A stretch of 64,000 bases of DNA from Macrotis lagotis (Eukaryota > Chordata > Mammalia > Peramelemorphia > Peramelidae). The first letter of the stretch is position 1; each line of letters starts with the position of its first letter. The translations under genes and the position numbers were made by a program. The stretch covers positions 930,001-994,000 of the forward strand of contig NC_133663.1 of NCBI RefSeq assembly GCF_037893015.1. The letters are read 5' to 3'. This document shows, piece after piece, positions 44,956 to 61,015 of this stretch. The notes beneath the pieces are model-generated. The model was given only the letters and a program-made list of their open reading frames with translations. It was not told the DNA's origin and did not search any database.

Positions 44956-45555
44956 AGATCCTCAGTCCTTTTAGCTGTCTATGAAATGGGGAGTACCTCT
45001 GTCATTTTGTTATGAGGACCAAAGGAGATATCTTTCTGGGCTTTGCTATGTATTTTCCATTGGGCTTTTGTCTTTAAGAGAAAAGGCCAGGAACTATAAC
45101 ACAGAAAAACAATTACAAAACACTTCACCCAAGTAAAGTCAAATGTAAACGACTGAAAAAATATCAATTGATCATGGGTAGATATGGGGGTCCCTATTGG
45201 GGAAAGCCTCAATGTGGACCCCTGAAGGAGAAAAAGCCATGAATAATGCAGATTTCCGAGCAAGTTCTATCAATGAAAGCCATAACAAGAATAATACAGA
45301 GTCCTTATCATGAAATCCAAGAATAATGTAAACCAAGATTACAAAAGAAAGCACATGAGCCAGGACCCAACCAGGATATAACCCTTATTTGTTCATTCCA
45401 TGGTATTTCAGGCCCAGGACTCCAACCCAAATAGTAATGATAAAGTACTCAGGTATTTGGAATCCAAAATCAACGCTGAGAACAGCGAATCCCAAAATGT
45501 TTGCACTAACATATTTTATAACTCCTCCCTTTGTCTAATTTCTATATTCATCATG
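44956..45555. other. XAF1 3' UTR and following sequence
   Basis: It includes 44978-45032, a 55-bp near-identical copy of intron 5 MIR text. Beyond it the sequence is unassigned; no canonical AATAAA lies in the first 600 bp after the stop. Confidence 0.4.
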
Positions 45556-45711
45556 AGGATAAGCAGCTTGGTGACAGTGGATATAGCACTGGTCCTGGAG
45601 TCAGGAGGACCTGAGTTCAAATCCAGCCTCAGACACTTCATAATTCTCTAGCTGTGTGACCCTGAGGAAGTCATTTAATCCCATTGCCTTAAATTAAAAA
45701 AAAAAAACCAA
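45556..45711 (+). repeat. tRNA-derived SINE, diverged
   Basis: CAGCTTGGTGACAGTGGATA head, GAGTTCAAATCCAGCCTCAG box B, and a long A run at the end. Confidence 0.85.
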
Positions 45712-45939
45712 TTCTCATGGGGATTTGGGGAAGATCTTGATGGGAATCAACATGTTATTGTTTTCAATAGCTCTGGGACAAATACCCTAGATTGTCCCAT
45801 CTAAGCATCCCACTTTAGTTATTAAAATACGTACATAATCAATCCAGAGCTTCCCCACCGCTTTCTTAGGTATCATACTGAACTGCTTGTTTGGGATGAT
45901 GAATATCCTACGGGGGGGTTTTCAGGCTAGACAATAGGC

Positions 45940-46890
45940 CAAGCTAACCTAATAAAAAATGACAATTCTACCTAAATTACTTTACTTATTCAGTGCCATA
46001 TCAATCAACCTACCAAAAATTATTTTATAAAGCTAGAAAAAGTAAGAACAAAATTAATCTGGAAGAATAAAAGATCGAGAATGTAAAGGAAATTAATGAA
46101 AAACAAATGCAAAAAGTTGGCCTAGCTGTACCACATTTAAAAGCTATTATAAATAGGCAATCATCAAAATTACTCTGGTTCTGGCTAAGAAATAGAGGAA
46201 TGGCTGAGTGGAATAGTTAGCTACATGAGATAGAAGTAAATATCCTCTGATCCAGGCAAAACTACTTCGAGGTCAACATTCCAAAGAGATCATAAAACGG
46301 GGGGATCGAAAATGTACAAAAATACTTATAACAGCTCTTTTTGTGGTAGTGAAGAATCGGAAGTTCTTTGAAAGAATGTCCATTAACTGAAGAATGCCTG
46401 AACGAGTTGTGGTATGTGAATGCATTGTGCTATGAGAAATGATGGGTGAATGGATTTCAGAAACACCTGCAAAGATTTACATGAACTGTTTGCCAAGTGA
46501 AGTGAGCAGAACCAGGAGAACATTGAATATTTTAACAGCAACACTGTGATGAGCAATTGTGATAGACAGCTTCAGCAAGACAGTGGACAATTCCAGATTT
46601 GTGATGGAAAATGTCATCAAAATTCAGAGAAAGAACTGTGGAGTACAAATACAGATAAAGCACACTGTTTTAATTTGATTTTTTGTGGCTTCCCCCTTTT
46701 GTTTTTATTTCACAACATGACTAATGTGGAAATATGCTCCCAAGACTGCAAATGTATAACCTATATTATGTTTGCTGTTTTAGGGAGGGGAGGGAGAGAG
46801 GAGAAAAAAATTGAAATGCAAAATCTTATAAAAATGAATGTTGAAAATTTCTAATTGGAAAAATTAAGTACTATGAGAGAAAGAGAGAGA
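45940..46890 (+). repeat. L1 3' end, degenerate
   Basis: L1 ORF2 C-terminal text (AAAATTAATCTGGAAGAATAAAAG; AGTGAAGTGAGCAGAACCAGG) followed by a 3' UTR and tail at about 46850-46905. Frames are broken. Confidence 0.8.
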
Positions 46891-46924
46891 GAAAAAAAAA
46901 AACCTGCGGAAAAGAATTTGAATT

Positions 46925-47660
46925 TTCACTCATTTGTTCTGGCTAGAAGACTTGGACCCTAAAATGGCTCTAGGGGAGGCTTAGGGAATCCTTATTCCTT
47001 CCCCTCCCCACTCATGGAAGTCTGAGGTTCAAAAAAAGCTCTTGATCCATATTTAAAGGGTAGAGATTTTTACTGCCTTAGAACATAGAACACTTTTAAT
47101 GAAAAATGCAGGTGTAAATGTGTTTTACATCTTTCAGTTTCTTACTGTAACAATTGCTTTTGCCATTTCTACTGTTCAATAATGAAGTAAGAAAGTAAAC
47201 TGGTTTGAAAGTGTTTAGAAAGGATTTTCATACTTATCCTGTCTGAAAAATAGAAAAGTAAAACCCTCCCAAATATCTTGAGAACACAGGCAGTGACTAA
47301 AAATTCAGAACTTTCTTTAAGGAAAGATTAAATGCTATGAATGAATTGGCATCCAATACCTTAAAAAGATTAATGAAAACAGCAACACAGCCATCATATC
47401 AGTATTTATATATACTAGAATATTTAAGATAATATGTAAGTATGTATGAATCGAGAAAGCATCAGTGGTTGATCATAAGTTGATTTGACCATCCCTGAGC
47501 ATTCAAATAAAAATGTGAATATATATATATATGTAAAAGCGCTTTTCATAATTGTTTATTCATTATGATGGAAAAAGCATCAAAACTGCTGTAGTTTCCC
47601 ATTTCAACTGTAATTCACTTGCATTCTATTTTTAATAAACTTTGTATTTAAAAAAAAGAG
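46925..47660 (+). pseudogene. Possible retrocopied mRNA 3' end, gene unknown
   Basis: This is AT-rich non-repeat text ending TTTTTAATAAACTTTGTATT and then a run of eight A (47650-47657). An AATAAA 17-18 bp above an A run is the mark of a processed transcript. No coding part is recognised, and no clear target duplication was found. It could instead be a true 3' end of a local transcript. Confidence 0.4.
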
Positions 47661-48199
47661 TTCTTGAACTTTTGTCTGTGAGTGCCTCCTGTAAAAAATA
47701 GATCTATTTATTCCCAAAGAATGAAGTATGCCACCAGCTTCTCAGCTGTTGAACAAGGCTGGAATGTGTGGCTCCTGGGACAATTTGGGGTTATCCACCC
47801 AGCCTCCATGAACCTGCTTGGACTGTTCCCTGACTTGGAGAAGTCAAGGTGTCCTTGCCCCTCTCTCTTCGTCCCCTCTGGGCTTCTCCAGAGCTGCTTG
47901 ATATATGAATGGGGGGGGGGGGTAGGAGGAAAGGAGGGGGGGAAGGAAGACAGTTTTGACTGGTTTTAGCTTTTCCAGGAAGAATCTATCTTTCCTTCTT
48001 CTGTTCCCTAGTCACCCCCAGCAATTAAGCATGACAGCCTAGCCAGATACAAATGGTTGGGGAACAGGTGTGTGACATTTCACCCTTCTGCTGGAAAGGA
48101 TGAGTCCACCCAGGTCGGGGGGGGGGGGGGGGGGGTGAGGACGGGGCAGACTTGAGCCTACTGGCCAGGCCAGTGTTCTGGAGGCAGGGGCATTGAATT

Positions 48200-48290
48200 A
48201 TAGACCTGGTTAACTGGCTAACTTTAAGCAAGGCATCTTTGTGCCTCAGTTTCCCCATCAGTAAAACAGGAATGATTTCCTTGTCCTCTT
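48200..48290 (+). repeat. MIR core relic
   Basis: The text GTGCCTCAGTTTCCCCATCAGTAAAACAGGAATGA is the MIR core. It follows a run of 19 G at 48117-48135. Confidence 0.65.
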
Positions 48291-48341
48291 AACCTCTTTT
48301 AAAAACCTTGAACTAAAAAAAAAAAATTTTTTTTTAAAAAA

Positions 48342-48494
48342 AGAGCAGCTAGGTAGCGCAGTGGATAGAGCACCGGTCCTGGAGTCAGGAGGACCTGAGT
48401 TCCAATCCGCCCTCATGCACTTCATAATGACCTAGCTGTGTGGCCTTGGGCAAGCCACTTAACCCCATTGCCTTGCAAAAACCTAAAACAAAAA
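48342..48494 (+). repeat. tRNA-derived SINE
   Basis: Full-length young SINE; CAGCTAGGTAGCGCAGTGGA head and GCCTTGCAAAAACC end. It lies just upstream of the CpG-rich block. Confidence 0.9.
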
Positions 48495-48559
48495 ACGCTG
48501 AACTAGACCCTTGACAAGAGAGGCAGGCAGTCCCTTTACCATCTGACAGCCAGCCACTT

Positions 48560-49330
48560 TCCAGGAACCTTGAGCTATGTCAAAGACGCCATACTCCCAT
48601 GAAAACAGTGGTCCTAAGCCCCCTGGAAGCACCCAGGCAGGAAGGTCTGCCTCCTCCAACGTCTGTGCCGGAGAAGCAAGGACAGTGAAGGGGCAGGAAG
48701 GGGCTTGCAGCAGGGCTGGGGGCGGCCAGCCATCCCTTCCTTGGGCTGCAGCCCCAGGACTCGGGCGGGAGGCCAGTATCCCCACCTCGGCCGGGCCTGG
48801 CAGCGTCATAAAGGCCCCTCTCCCCCCGAGTTAGCCGCGGGGCACTTCCCTGCCAGCCAGCTGCTGCCTGCGTGCCCACGCGGCCCCGGCGCACTTGACC
48901 AAGCGGCAGACGGCGGCGGCGGCCCCCGACGGACTAGGGCCTCGCACGGGAGGGGGCGGGCGCGCTCCAGTCTGCAGCGGTGGCAGCAGCCGGACCCAGA
49001 GCGCAGCGGGTGGGTGGTGGCCGCCCCGGGGTTGGGGTGGGGGGAGAGAACGGGGAGGGGGTCGGGCGATGCAGGAGCCCAGCCCGGGCCCGGGGAACTC
49101 TGTCCCACTGGCGCTGCTCCACTCAGGACTGCAAGACCCCCGCCCCTGCCCAGTCCTTAGACCTTAAACCAACCCACCCCAACCCACATGTCACGGCTCC
49201 CAACCGCAGTGTCCCACGAGAGGCTCAGCACCGTCTCGCCTTCTGGAACCGAGCCAAGAACGTGCCACTGGCCCTGGCATCTCGTGGCCTAATCCGGCTC
49301 TCCCCGGCCCAGGCGAGGGGACCACCAGTG
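48560..49330. promoter_or_regulatory. FBXO39: CpG-rich promoter, assigned to FBXO39
   Basis: GC-rich, CpG-dense block 2.1-2.9 kb above the FBXO39 coding exon. GCGTCATAAAGG at 48803-48814 combines a CRE half-site (CGTCA) with a TATA-like CATAAAG. A possible donor (CAGCGG|GTGGGT) near 49012 would make 48.83-49.01 kb a 5' UTR exon. Assignment to FBXO39 is from position only; no other gene on the plus strand is seen nearby. Confidence 0.55.
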
Positions 49331-49579
49331 GTCAGTTCTCAGACCAGAAGAAAGAAATGAGGAAGAACCTTTCCCTTGGGGGTTGAAAGCAAACCAGGAG
49401 TAACGGCTCCATCTGCACCGCTTCCCCTTCTCCTCCTCTTCCTTCCTTGTCTCCTCTCTTCCTCCCTCTCTCCCTTTCTTCCTTCTCAGACACTGGCTAC
49501 TTGCTTCTTTGATGTGGAGAGGAAACAGTGAGCGGCTCAGCATACTGTGGCTCTTTTGGAACTTTAGGAAACAAAATCT

Positions 49580-49735
49580 AGGGGCGGCTAGGTGGCGCAG
49601 TGGATAGAGCACCCGCCCTGGAGTCAGGAGGCCCTGAGTTCAAATCCAGCCTCAGACACTTAATCATGACCTAGCTCTGTGGCCTTGGGCAGGCCACTTA
49701 ACCCCATTACCTTGCAAAAAAAAACCCAAAAAACT
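49580..49735 (+). repeat. tRNA-derived SINE
   Basis: Full-length young SINE flanked by ACAAAATCTA and ACAACATCTA, a probable target duplication with one mismatch. Confidence 0.9.
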
Positions 49736-50231
49736 GAAAACAACATCTAAATTTCCCAAGTTGTCCTCCCCCACACAAGGCTGCAGGCAAATTTAACTCT
49801 GCCTCTGGACCAGCTCTGTCTCTGTCCCTCAGCTCCCCTCTCCCCCTGCCTCCCTTGCTTGCTATCACACACAGGATGTAAAGGAGACTCCACCATAGGG
49901 TGCCTGCCCTCAGAGAGGCTCAGTCACAGAATCCCAGACTGAGGGGTGGCAGGGATTGGAATGGCCATCTATTTTAACTGGATTCCCCTCTGTTGGAGGA
50001 CAGTCTATGGCTGCAGTGGTTCCCTGCTTGTTCTCAGGCTCAGACTCCTCCACAGGCTGGCGGGTGGGGTGGGGGTGGAATGGATGGTTTTTAAAGGAAG
50101 TAGAACTTGGAACTTACCCTTGCAGGCTGGGGTATGGGAGGTGTCCAGGGAGGAAGGGTGTCACTGGGACTTGAGGTAGGAGGTCGAGGGAGGTTCAGGG
50201 GAGCAGGTGAAGGGCAGGTGTAAGGCTCGGC

Positions 50232-50530
50232 TCCATGTTCACAGTGACCCTGGACGTCTCGCTCATTCTTGAACAAGAGTCTCCATCTCCAAACTCCAGC
50301 CATTTTCTTAGGCCATGCCCCCACCGGAAAGCTCTCCTCCCGCATCTCCACCTCCTATCTTCCCTGGCTTGTTTCAGGTCCCAGTTAAAATCCCATCTTC
50401 TTCAGCAAAGAGGCCTTTCCTCATGTCCCTCAGTGCTCACACCTTCCTCCTCTTTCTTCCTCTTGCTCTTGTCTTTAGTTTGTCCATATTTGTTTGCTGG
50501 TTGTCTCCCATGAACTCCTTGAAAGCAGGC
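50232..50530 (+). repeat. L2 LINE 3' end
   Basis: L2 text: CAGGTCCCAGTTAAAATCCC, TCTTCAGCAAAGAGGCCTTTCC, then CCATGAACTCCTTGAAAGCAGG. Confidence 0.8.
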
Positions 50531-50782
50531 AGATAGATAGATACACAGAAAAAGAGGAGACAGACCAACAGGAAGGCAGGCAGATTAGATAGATGGCTGG
50601 ATGGATAAATGAATGGATGTGGAGAATTAAGCAAGCAAATGGGCCACCAGGCAGGGAGCCTGGCAGATAGAGTGGCAAGGAGACAAATCAAATGTACAAG
50701 CATAGAAGGGGGGGCAGGCAGGCTCTTCTGATGAGAACAAGCAAATTGAACTCAAGGAAATACTCTTAGAAATTATTTTTAG
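50531..50782. repeat. Degenerate GATA/GGCA-rich tract
   Basis: AGATAGATAG, GATGGCTGGATGG and GGCAGGCAGG patches form a purine-rich low-complexity stretch that resumes beyond the SINE at 50792. Confidence 0.7.
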
Positions 50783-50791
50783 AAGGCAAGC

Positions 50792-50928
50792 TGGGGAGCT
50801 AGGTAGCACAGTGGATAGAGCACAGTCTCTGGAGTCAGGAGGACCTGAATTCAAATCCTACCTCAGACACTTAATATTTAACTGTGTGACCTTCTTAACC
50901 CGTTGCCTTGCAAAATTAAAAAAAAAAA
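50792..50928 (+). repeat. tRNA-derived SINE
   Basis: AAGGCAAGC at 50783-50791 and 50929-50937 is a perfect 9-bp target duplication. The internal CTAGCTG block is partly deleted. Confidence 0.9.
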
Positions 50929-55139
<4,211 letters not shown>

Positions 55140-55438
55140 GGCACACACCCAGGAGGAGAGTGGCCTCGCTGCCTTTCAGCTCCTGAGCAGAGATGCCCCT
55201 GGACCCTTCCTCGGGGCCAGAGAGAATCCTCTCCCAGCCTCCCAAGTCCTTTTAAATGCTGTCTTTACAACCACCCTGGGCTGCTGACTCCTCTGCTTGT
55301 CAGGTTGTCTGGTTTTTTTAATCCCCTCACCCTTTAATTCAGTTAACCCAGGTTGGCCTGGACCTGGTCCACCTTGGACTGACTTCTGATTGGGTCTCAA
55401 CATCCTAGCAGAGAATTTCTTTAAGTTCAAGTTCACAG

Positions 55439-55445
55439 TCTCTTT

Positions 55446-55497
<52 letters not shown>

Positions 55498-55514
55498 TTT
55501 CTTTCTTTCTTTCT
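55439..55514. repeat. (TTTC)n microsatellite
   Basis: About 18 TTTC units directly adjoining a reversed SINE; it lies on the side of the SINE's A tail, so it may have grown from that tail. Confidence 0.93.
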
Positions 55515-55659
55515 AAAGTTTTGTAGGGCAATGGGGTTAAGTGACTTGCCCAAGGCCACACAGCTAGGTAATTATTAAGTGTCTGAGGTCGGATTTGAAC
55601 TCAGGTACTCCTGACTCCGTGGCCGGTGCTCTATCCACTGCGCCACCTAGCGGCCCCTA
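55515..55659 (-). repeat. tRNA-derived SINE, minus strand
   Basis: AAGTTTTGTAGGGCAATGGG to CGCCACCTAGCGGCCCC; well preserved. AGTCTC(T/C)TTTCTTT text flanks the tract and SINE together. Confidence 0.9.
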
Positions 55660-56533
55660 GTCTCCTTTCTTTCAAGTCAATCACCTTCCCCTCTCCCAAG
55701 AGGAGCTACTAGATGGAGGACATCTTGTAATGGAAAAGGTTCTGTTCTAGAAGAAGCAAGAGGGGCAAAAAACAGGCAGAAAAAAGTCTGGCCTTGATGC
55801 CAAGAAGACCTTCCTAATTATCATAGCAATTATCTAAAGTGAAATAGGCTGCCTGATATTTGGGGTGGAAATTGAGGTGTCTCTCATTGGAAGACTTTGT
55901 ACAGGGGCTAGGTGTTATGGAGGGATTTCTAGTCCAGGTATGGCTTGAGCTGAATTTCCTCTTAGGGATCTGCCGTCTCAGGAGGTCTCTGCTAGGAGCT
56001 CCCAACTCCTGAAGAAGAGAATTCCTGGATGCCTTTAAATTATCTCTGTCCTATCTTCATCAGGTGGGTCAGCATTACCCATTAAAAAACCCTGCTTTTC
56101 CTCTTCTTCCTTCTCCTCCTCCCCTCATTTTTCCTACTCCTCCTTTTCTCCTTTTTCCTGGTCTTCCTCCTCTGCTTTCCATCTCTCTGACTTGAAGCCT
56201 ACAGTCTTGGCTCTGGATTGGGTTTGACTCAGTTCCTGTTGGTTGGTGGATAGATTGTTCCTCCTGGGATGGGAGTTGCAGGAGAGGCTTTGAGCCTCTT
56301 AGATCCAGGCTTAAAATATCTTCTGGACAAGTTGTCTTGGGGCTGGTGTCAGCAGAAGCCAAGAAGTTGTATCTTCATTTCTGTAGCTAAAAATCAGCTT
56401 TACAGAATCTCTGAGTTTGGAGGGGTATTCAAGGGCTTTAAGTTCCATTGGAGCCTACCCCATACCACCATTGTCCCTTCCAAATGTTTATTCGGTTTCT
56501 GCTTAGAGACTTCCCATGGTGTGAACATCTGCT

Positions 56534-56625
<92 letters not shown>

Positions 56626-58464
56626 CTCTTCTATGGGGCCAAGCACAGCCCTGTAGCTTGCTAGGTGCCAGGAGAGTCCAAGAATCACTGATGGCAGCCA
56701 CCATTACTGTGGAGAGAGCCCAGCTCTGAGATTGTCTGTTTCAGTGTGCATCATCTGTACCTTCAAACATTATAAAACCAAGGCCCAGGAGAAAGGGGAC
56801 ATCTCAGATTGTGAGGAATGTCTGAGATCCCTTTCATTAAAGGGGGCCTAGTCTCTTTAATCGATGGTTATTGGCTCAGAGCTCTGACTCAGTGTCTTTT
56901 ATTGCATATTGGACATTGTTGGACCCCACTATAACTATATAACAACTTTTCATTATACCTTTAAACTAACTCCGAGGGAACAGTATATTGCTGAGGATCC
57001 TCAAGGGCACAGAAAAGAGGATTGATACAAACTAAAAACCAATACAGTACAAAAGCCATTACACTGTGAAATGAACACAGTAGAAATCAGAGGTAATATT
57101 CATTTTGATCTTTCAATGGTTACAATTTTTAACATATTACTAAGACTTATATGCTTCTTATATGGACACACACACACACACATATAGACCTCCAGAGCTA
57201 TTGAGGCCTGAACTCATAAGCAAGAGGTCTCTGCTACTTACCAGGTATAGTACCTTGGCAAATTTCTGAGTATCATCTATAAAGACGGGGTGCAGGTGTT
57301 GAGAATGCCTACCCGACCTCTCATAGAAGTATTGGCAGTGAGTCTGAAATGCCTTGTGCTATAGAAAAGTGGGTGCCTAAAAGGGAAAAAGGAAATATGA
57401 GAGGTTTTCAGCAACAGGTGGTTTTCAAGGAAGGTTCCATTTCATTGGGAGAGTCTGGCTTGGGGGTGCACCAACTGGAAAGTATCAGAGGTCTCTGTAG
57501 TCCTCTCCTCTCTGAATCCAATAAATTTAAGAACCAAATTGTAGTGTTGAGGAGGCGGAGGGGTCAATGAGGCTTGGTATCCCCATCCAATGTTAAACTT
57601 CCAAAATCATTCAATTATAGCCCCCTTCACTAATAGAAAGTCAGGCAGCAGACATAGAATCAGTCATCCTCTTAAATGGGACTGAAATCCGATCCCTCAC
57701 ATATCCCTATCCACCAGGAAAGTGTATTCAAAGTATGTTCCTGTTCTCTCCTCAAAGAGTTGCATGGGAAATGGCTCTCTTGAAGACTCACAACTTTGAA
57801 TGGGGGCAGGCAGAAGATTTGGAATGGGCCCTCTACTAAGTCTACTCCAGTGGAGTGCTCTTGGCCACACAGTCAGGTCCCACTGATGGATCTTTCTCTC
57901 CTGAAGGTCAGCTTACCAGGAGCAGCTGCTGCTTCTTCTTCATCTCCTTGACATGCACACCAAACATATTGGCTCACAGGAATCCTGAAGAGTGGTCAAA
58001 CTTGGTCCTAGCCCTTCTGAGAAATGTCACAATAGATTGGACTTGTGTGTGATAGCAGAAAGAAAGCAGATGTGGGGCAGTTTCATTTTACTTCTGCTTC
58101 ATTGACAACAGGAAAAATATTTGGTCTGGAAAGGGACTAAACAAGATGTGCTAATAGAAAGGTAAAATAAGTAAAACAGTGACTAAAAAAGCATTTAGAT
58201 ACCCTTGATGAGTCCAAGTTGTCAGCACAGCAAATTACAGAAAACTGACGTCCTACATATAAGACTTCAGAGTTGAAATATCAACATTCATTTGAAAAAA
58301 AAAAATCAAGGGAAGTGAAGAAAGGAAATCCGGATAAATGGAGAATAATCCTCCCAGGCGTCAGATATGGCAGGATAAAGGCAGCAATTATCACAACCAT
58401 CTGTTGGAAAACTAGCAACTAGCCTGGCAAAAATCAGGCTTGGTACACATTGAATTATTTTAGT
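55660..58464. other. Between FBXO39 and TEKT1, mostly unassigned
   Basis: It contains (TG)n then (GA)n at 56537-56620 and a short CA run near 57169-57182. The remaining 2.5 kb shows no gene or clear repeat to me; part of it may be FBXO39 3' UTR. Confidence 0.4.
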
Positions 58465-58712
58465 TGTATCCGAGCCTTTCTTACCCCATTTGAAATTAGA
58501 GTGGTTTGTCATTGGCAAAGATAATAGAGTAGTTTGACATTTCCTTCTCCAGCTCATTTTACAGGTGAGGAAACAGAGGCAAATAGGGTGAAGTGACTCA
58601 CCCAGGGTCACACAGCTAGTAAGTGCCTGAGGGCAGATTTGAACTCATGAAGATGAGTCTTCCTGACTCTAAGCCCAGCATTCTATCCATGTGCCGCCTT
58701 GCTTCCCTTTTA
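58465..58712 (-). repeat. Long-type tRNA-derived SINE, minus strand
   Basis: GAGTGGTTTGTCATTGGCAA, CCTTCTCCAGCTCATTTTAC, GAGGAAACAGAGGCAAATAG, CACACAGCTAGTAAGTGCC, ending CATGTGCCGCCTTGCTTCCC. Confidence 0.88.
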
Positions 58713-58889
58713 GAGGAACATATTTTACTATACATTGTAAATGGATATGTTACTTTAATATCAAAACCATATCATGGGGGTAGGGGTATTATGTTTACTC
58801 TTAAACAAGAATATTTTAATAATGTATAAAAATCATTTGTACAAAAATAATAATAAATAAATAAATTTTTAAAAAACCATATTATAAAA

Positions 58890-59290
58890 AAATTTTGGAA
58901 GAGAAGCAAGACTAGATACCCCTCACAGCTATAGGTAAGAAATATACTCAACCCTTCAAGGGATAGAAATCATTACGAAAGATAAAATAGATCATTTTGA
59001 CTGCATACAACTGAAAAGCGTCTTCTCAAACAAAATTAATGAACATATGATATGAAGAAAAGCAGTCAAATAGGGAAAAGATCTTTGTGCCAAATCTCTC
59101 TGAATACTTCTTTGGTATTTAAAAAGGACATTGATAAATATTGGAGGGGTTATAAAAATTGGTGCATAATTGGTCCAATCATTCTAGATAATCAACAGGA
59201 CCAAGAAAACCCAGTGACTCTAATGCTGTTCATGGAAAGAACAACCATCATAAAAGTCAGTTTCAGAATTACATAGGACAAGTGAGGCTT
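58890..59290 (+). repeat. L1 ORF2 fragment, degenerate
   Basis: TCATTTTGACTGCATACAAC and AAAATTAATGAACATATGAT-like text from ORF2. Short and decayed. Confidence 0.55.
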
Positions 59291-59302
59291 GAAGGGAGAG
59301 AT

Positions 59303-59452
59303 ATGGGGCAGCTAGATGGCACAGTCGATAGAGCAGTGGCCCAGGAATCAGGAGGACCTGAGTTCAAAGTTGGCCTCAAACACTTAATAGCTACCTAGCT
59401 GTGTGACCTTGGACAAGTCACTTAACTCCATTGCCTTGCCAAAAAAAAAAAG
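59303..59452 (+). repeat. tRNA-derived SINE
   Basis: GGGGCAGCTAGATGGCACAG head, GAGTTCAAAGTTGGCCTC box B, and an A run. More diverged than most copies here. Confidence 0.87.
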
Positions 59453-59814
59453 ACAATGGAGAATGAAGGGAGAGATGTGAGGAGACACTCCACCTCATTC
59501 CTTTGCAGAGGTGGGAGGACCACAAATAGTCTACTGCACACAGTTCAGACTTTTTAAATTATTGATCAATGATATTCACTTTTTATTTTAAACAATGCTT
59601 TTTGTTGTAGGGCTGGTTCTCTGGAGGTAGAGAATCATGGATCATTGGATAAATTCAGTGATGTAAAGAAATAAAAACATATCTCAAATTTTTTTAAAGA
59701 AACACTCAGAGTTGTGATTGCTGAGTCAATGAACGAATGAGATAGGACAAGAGAAACTAATAATTACACCACTGGAGTAAGCAAAGGAGGCTCAAAGGAG
59801 GGATAAGACTCTTG

Positions 59815-60090
59815 CTTGGGCTAAATGAGACAAAAATAACTGACGAGACAGAAAGAAGGCAGAGCTGACCGATTATTGCTGTGTTTTCTCTGATGAGGAT
59901 AATGACCTTTCTGATGGAAGAAAAATCACAATGCACAGTAGATACCCAAGTTAAGTAAGGGTCTGGTAAGACAGCTTGAGCCCTTGCTGAATTTAGATGC
60001 CTTCGAGTCCAGATGAACTACATCCTGAAAGACTGAGAGAGGCAGCACACAGAGATCGAGCTCAAGGTTGAACGCAAACATGGTAACCAA
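59815..60090 (+). repeat. CR1/L3-type LINE reverse-transcriptase relic
   Basis: In one plus frame AELTDYCCVFSDED and later SSPDELHPERLREAA are visible, matching the family's 'AEL-N-FF-SVFT' and 'GPDEIHPRVLKELA' blocks. The rest is decayed. Confidence 0.55.
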
Positions 60091-60614
60091 ATCGAGTTTG
60101 GAGGACCTGGGCAAATCGCCTGATCGCCTTGGTTTCCTCACCTGTAAAATGTGTCCTTAAAGAGATGTTTGGTCAACATGTTTGGCTAGAAAGGAAAGCA
60201 ACACTAGATCACCAGGGAGCCAGCCTGGGTCCATTCTGAACAGACTCACCTCCTTCTCTTGCTTTACCTGGCAGACTCCTCCTCTCCTGTGCTGGGGAGA
60301 GTTTACCTCGATTTCAACTTAGCATTGGCTGAAATCAAGTTCTCATGAAAAGCCAGCAGCAGTCTGTGTGAGGAAGAATCAGTGAGTGATGGGACGGTCC
60401 AAAAAGCTGACAGGGATCAGTGCACCATTGTTCTCTGCCCTCCTCAGCCTGGAGGGTTGTTTAAAGAGGACAGGAGCAGAGCCTGGCTGATCACCATTGG
60501 ATATAGTAGTTTAGAAATTCCCCAAGAACATGGTCGGTTAGCCCAGAAGCTTCCAAGGTCCCTTCCTGTCCTCAGATTTCCTGCTTCTTGGCTCCCAGGT
60601 TCTCTGTTGCCATT

Positions 60615-61015
60615 AAAGGCCTTTCAACTACACACCTAACCTTCCAGGTCAATTGTCCATCACTTTCTCATGCTCTGTGGTCCGGCTTCCTCATTGGTAC
60701 ACACTATGCTAATTCCCATCACCACACTTTGTCACAGGTTCTTCTTCATACTGAAATACCCCCACCTTTACTGCCATTGTCTATGTCTAACACTTGCTTG
60801 GGTCCTACCTCTTCTAGAAAGCCTGCCTTCTTCTTCCCTCCCCAGTGACTAGGGCCCTCCCTCCAGGCATGATTTTAGATTTCATTTCCTATGGATGTGC
60901 TCTTTCCCTTGTTAGCATGTAAGCTCCCTGGGGGCAGGGACAGATTTTTGGTTTGTCTTTTCATCCCTGGCACCTAGCTGGCAGAATGCCAGGCACTTTA
61001 GACACTGAATCTCTG
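60615..61015 (+). repeat. L2 LINE 3' end
   Basis: TCTAGAAAGCCTGCCTTCTT, TTAGCATGTAAGCTCCCTGG, GGGCAGGGACAG and CCTGGCACCTAGC: conserved L2 3' text in order. Confidence 0.85.

Noticed and set aside
48705-49160. Proline/glycine/arginine-rich open frames in the CpG block
   Set aside because: Chance open frames of GC-rich promoter DNA on both strands; no domain, and the composition follows the DNA.
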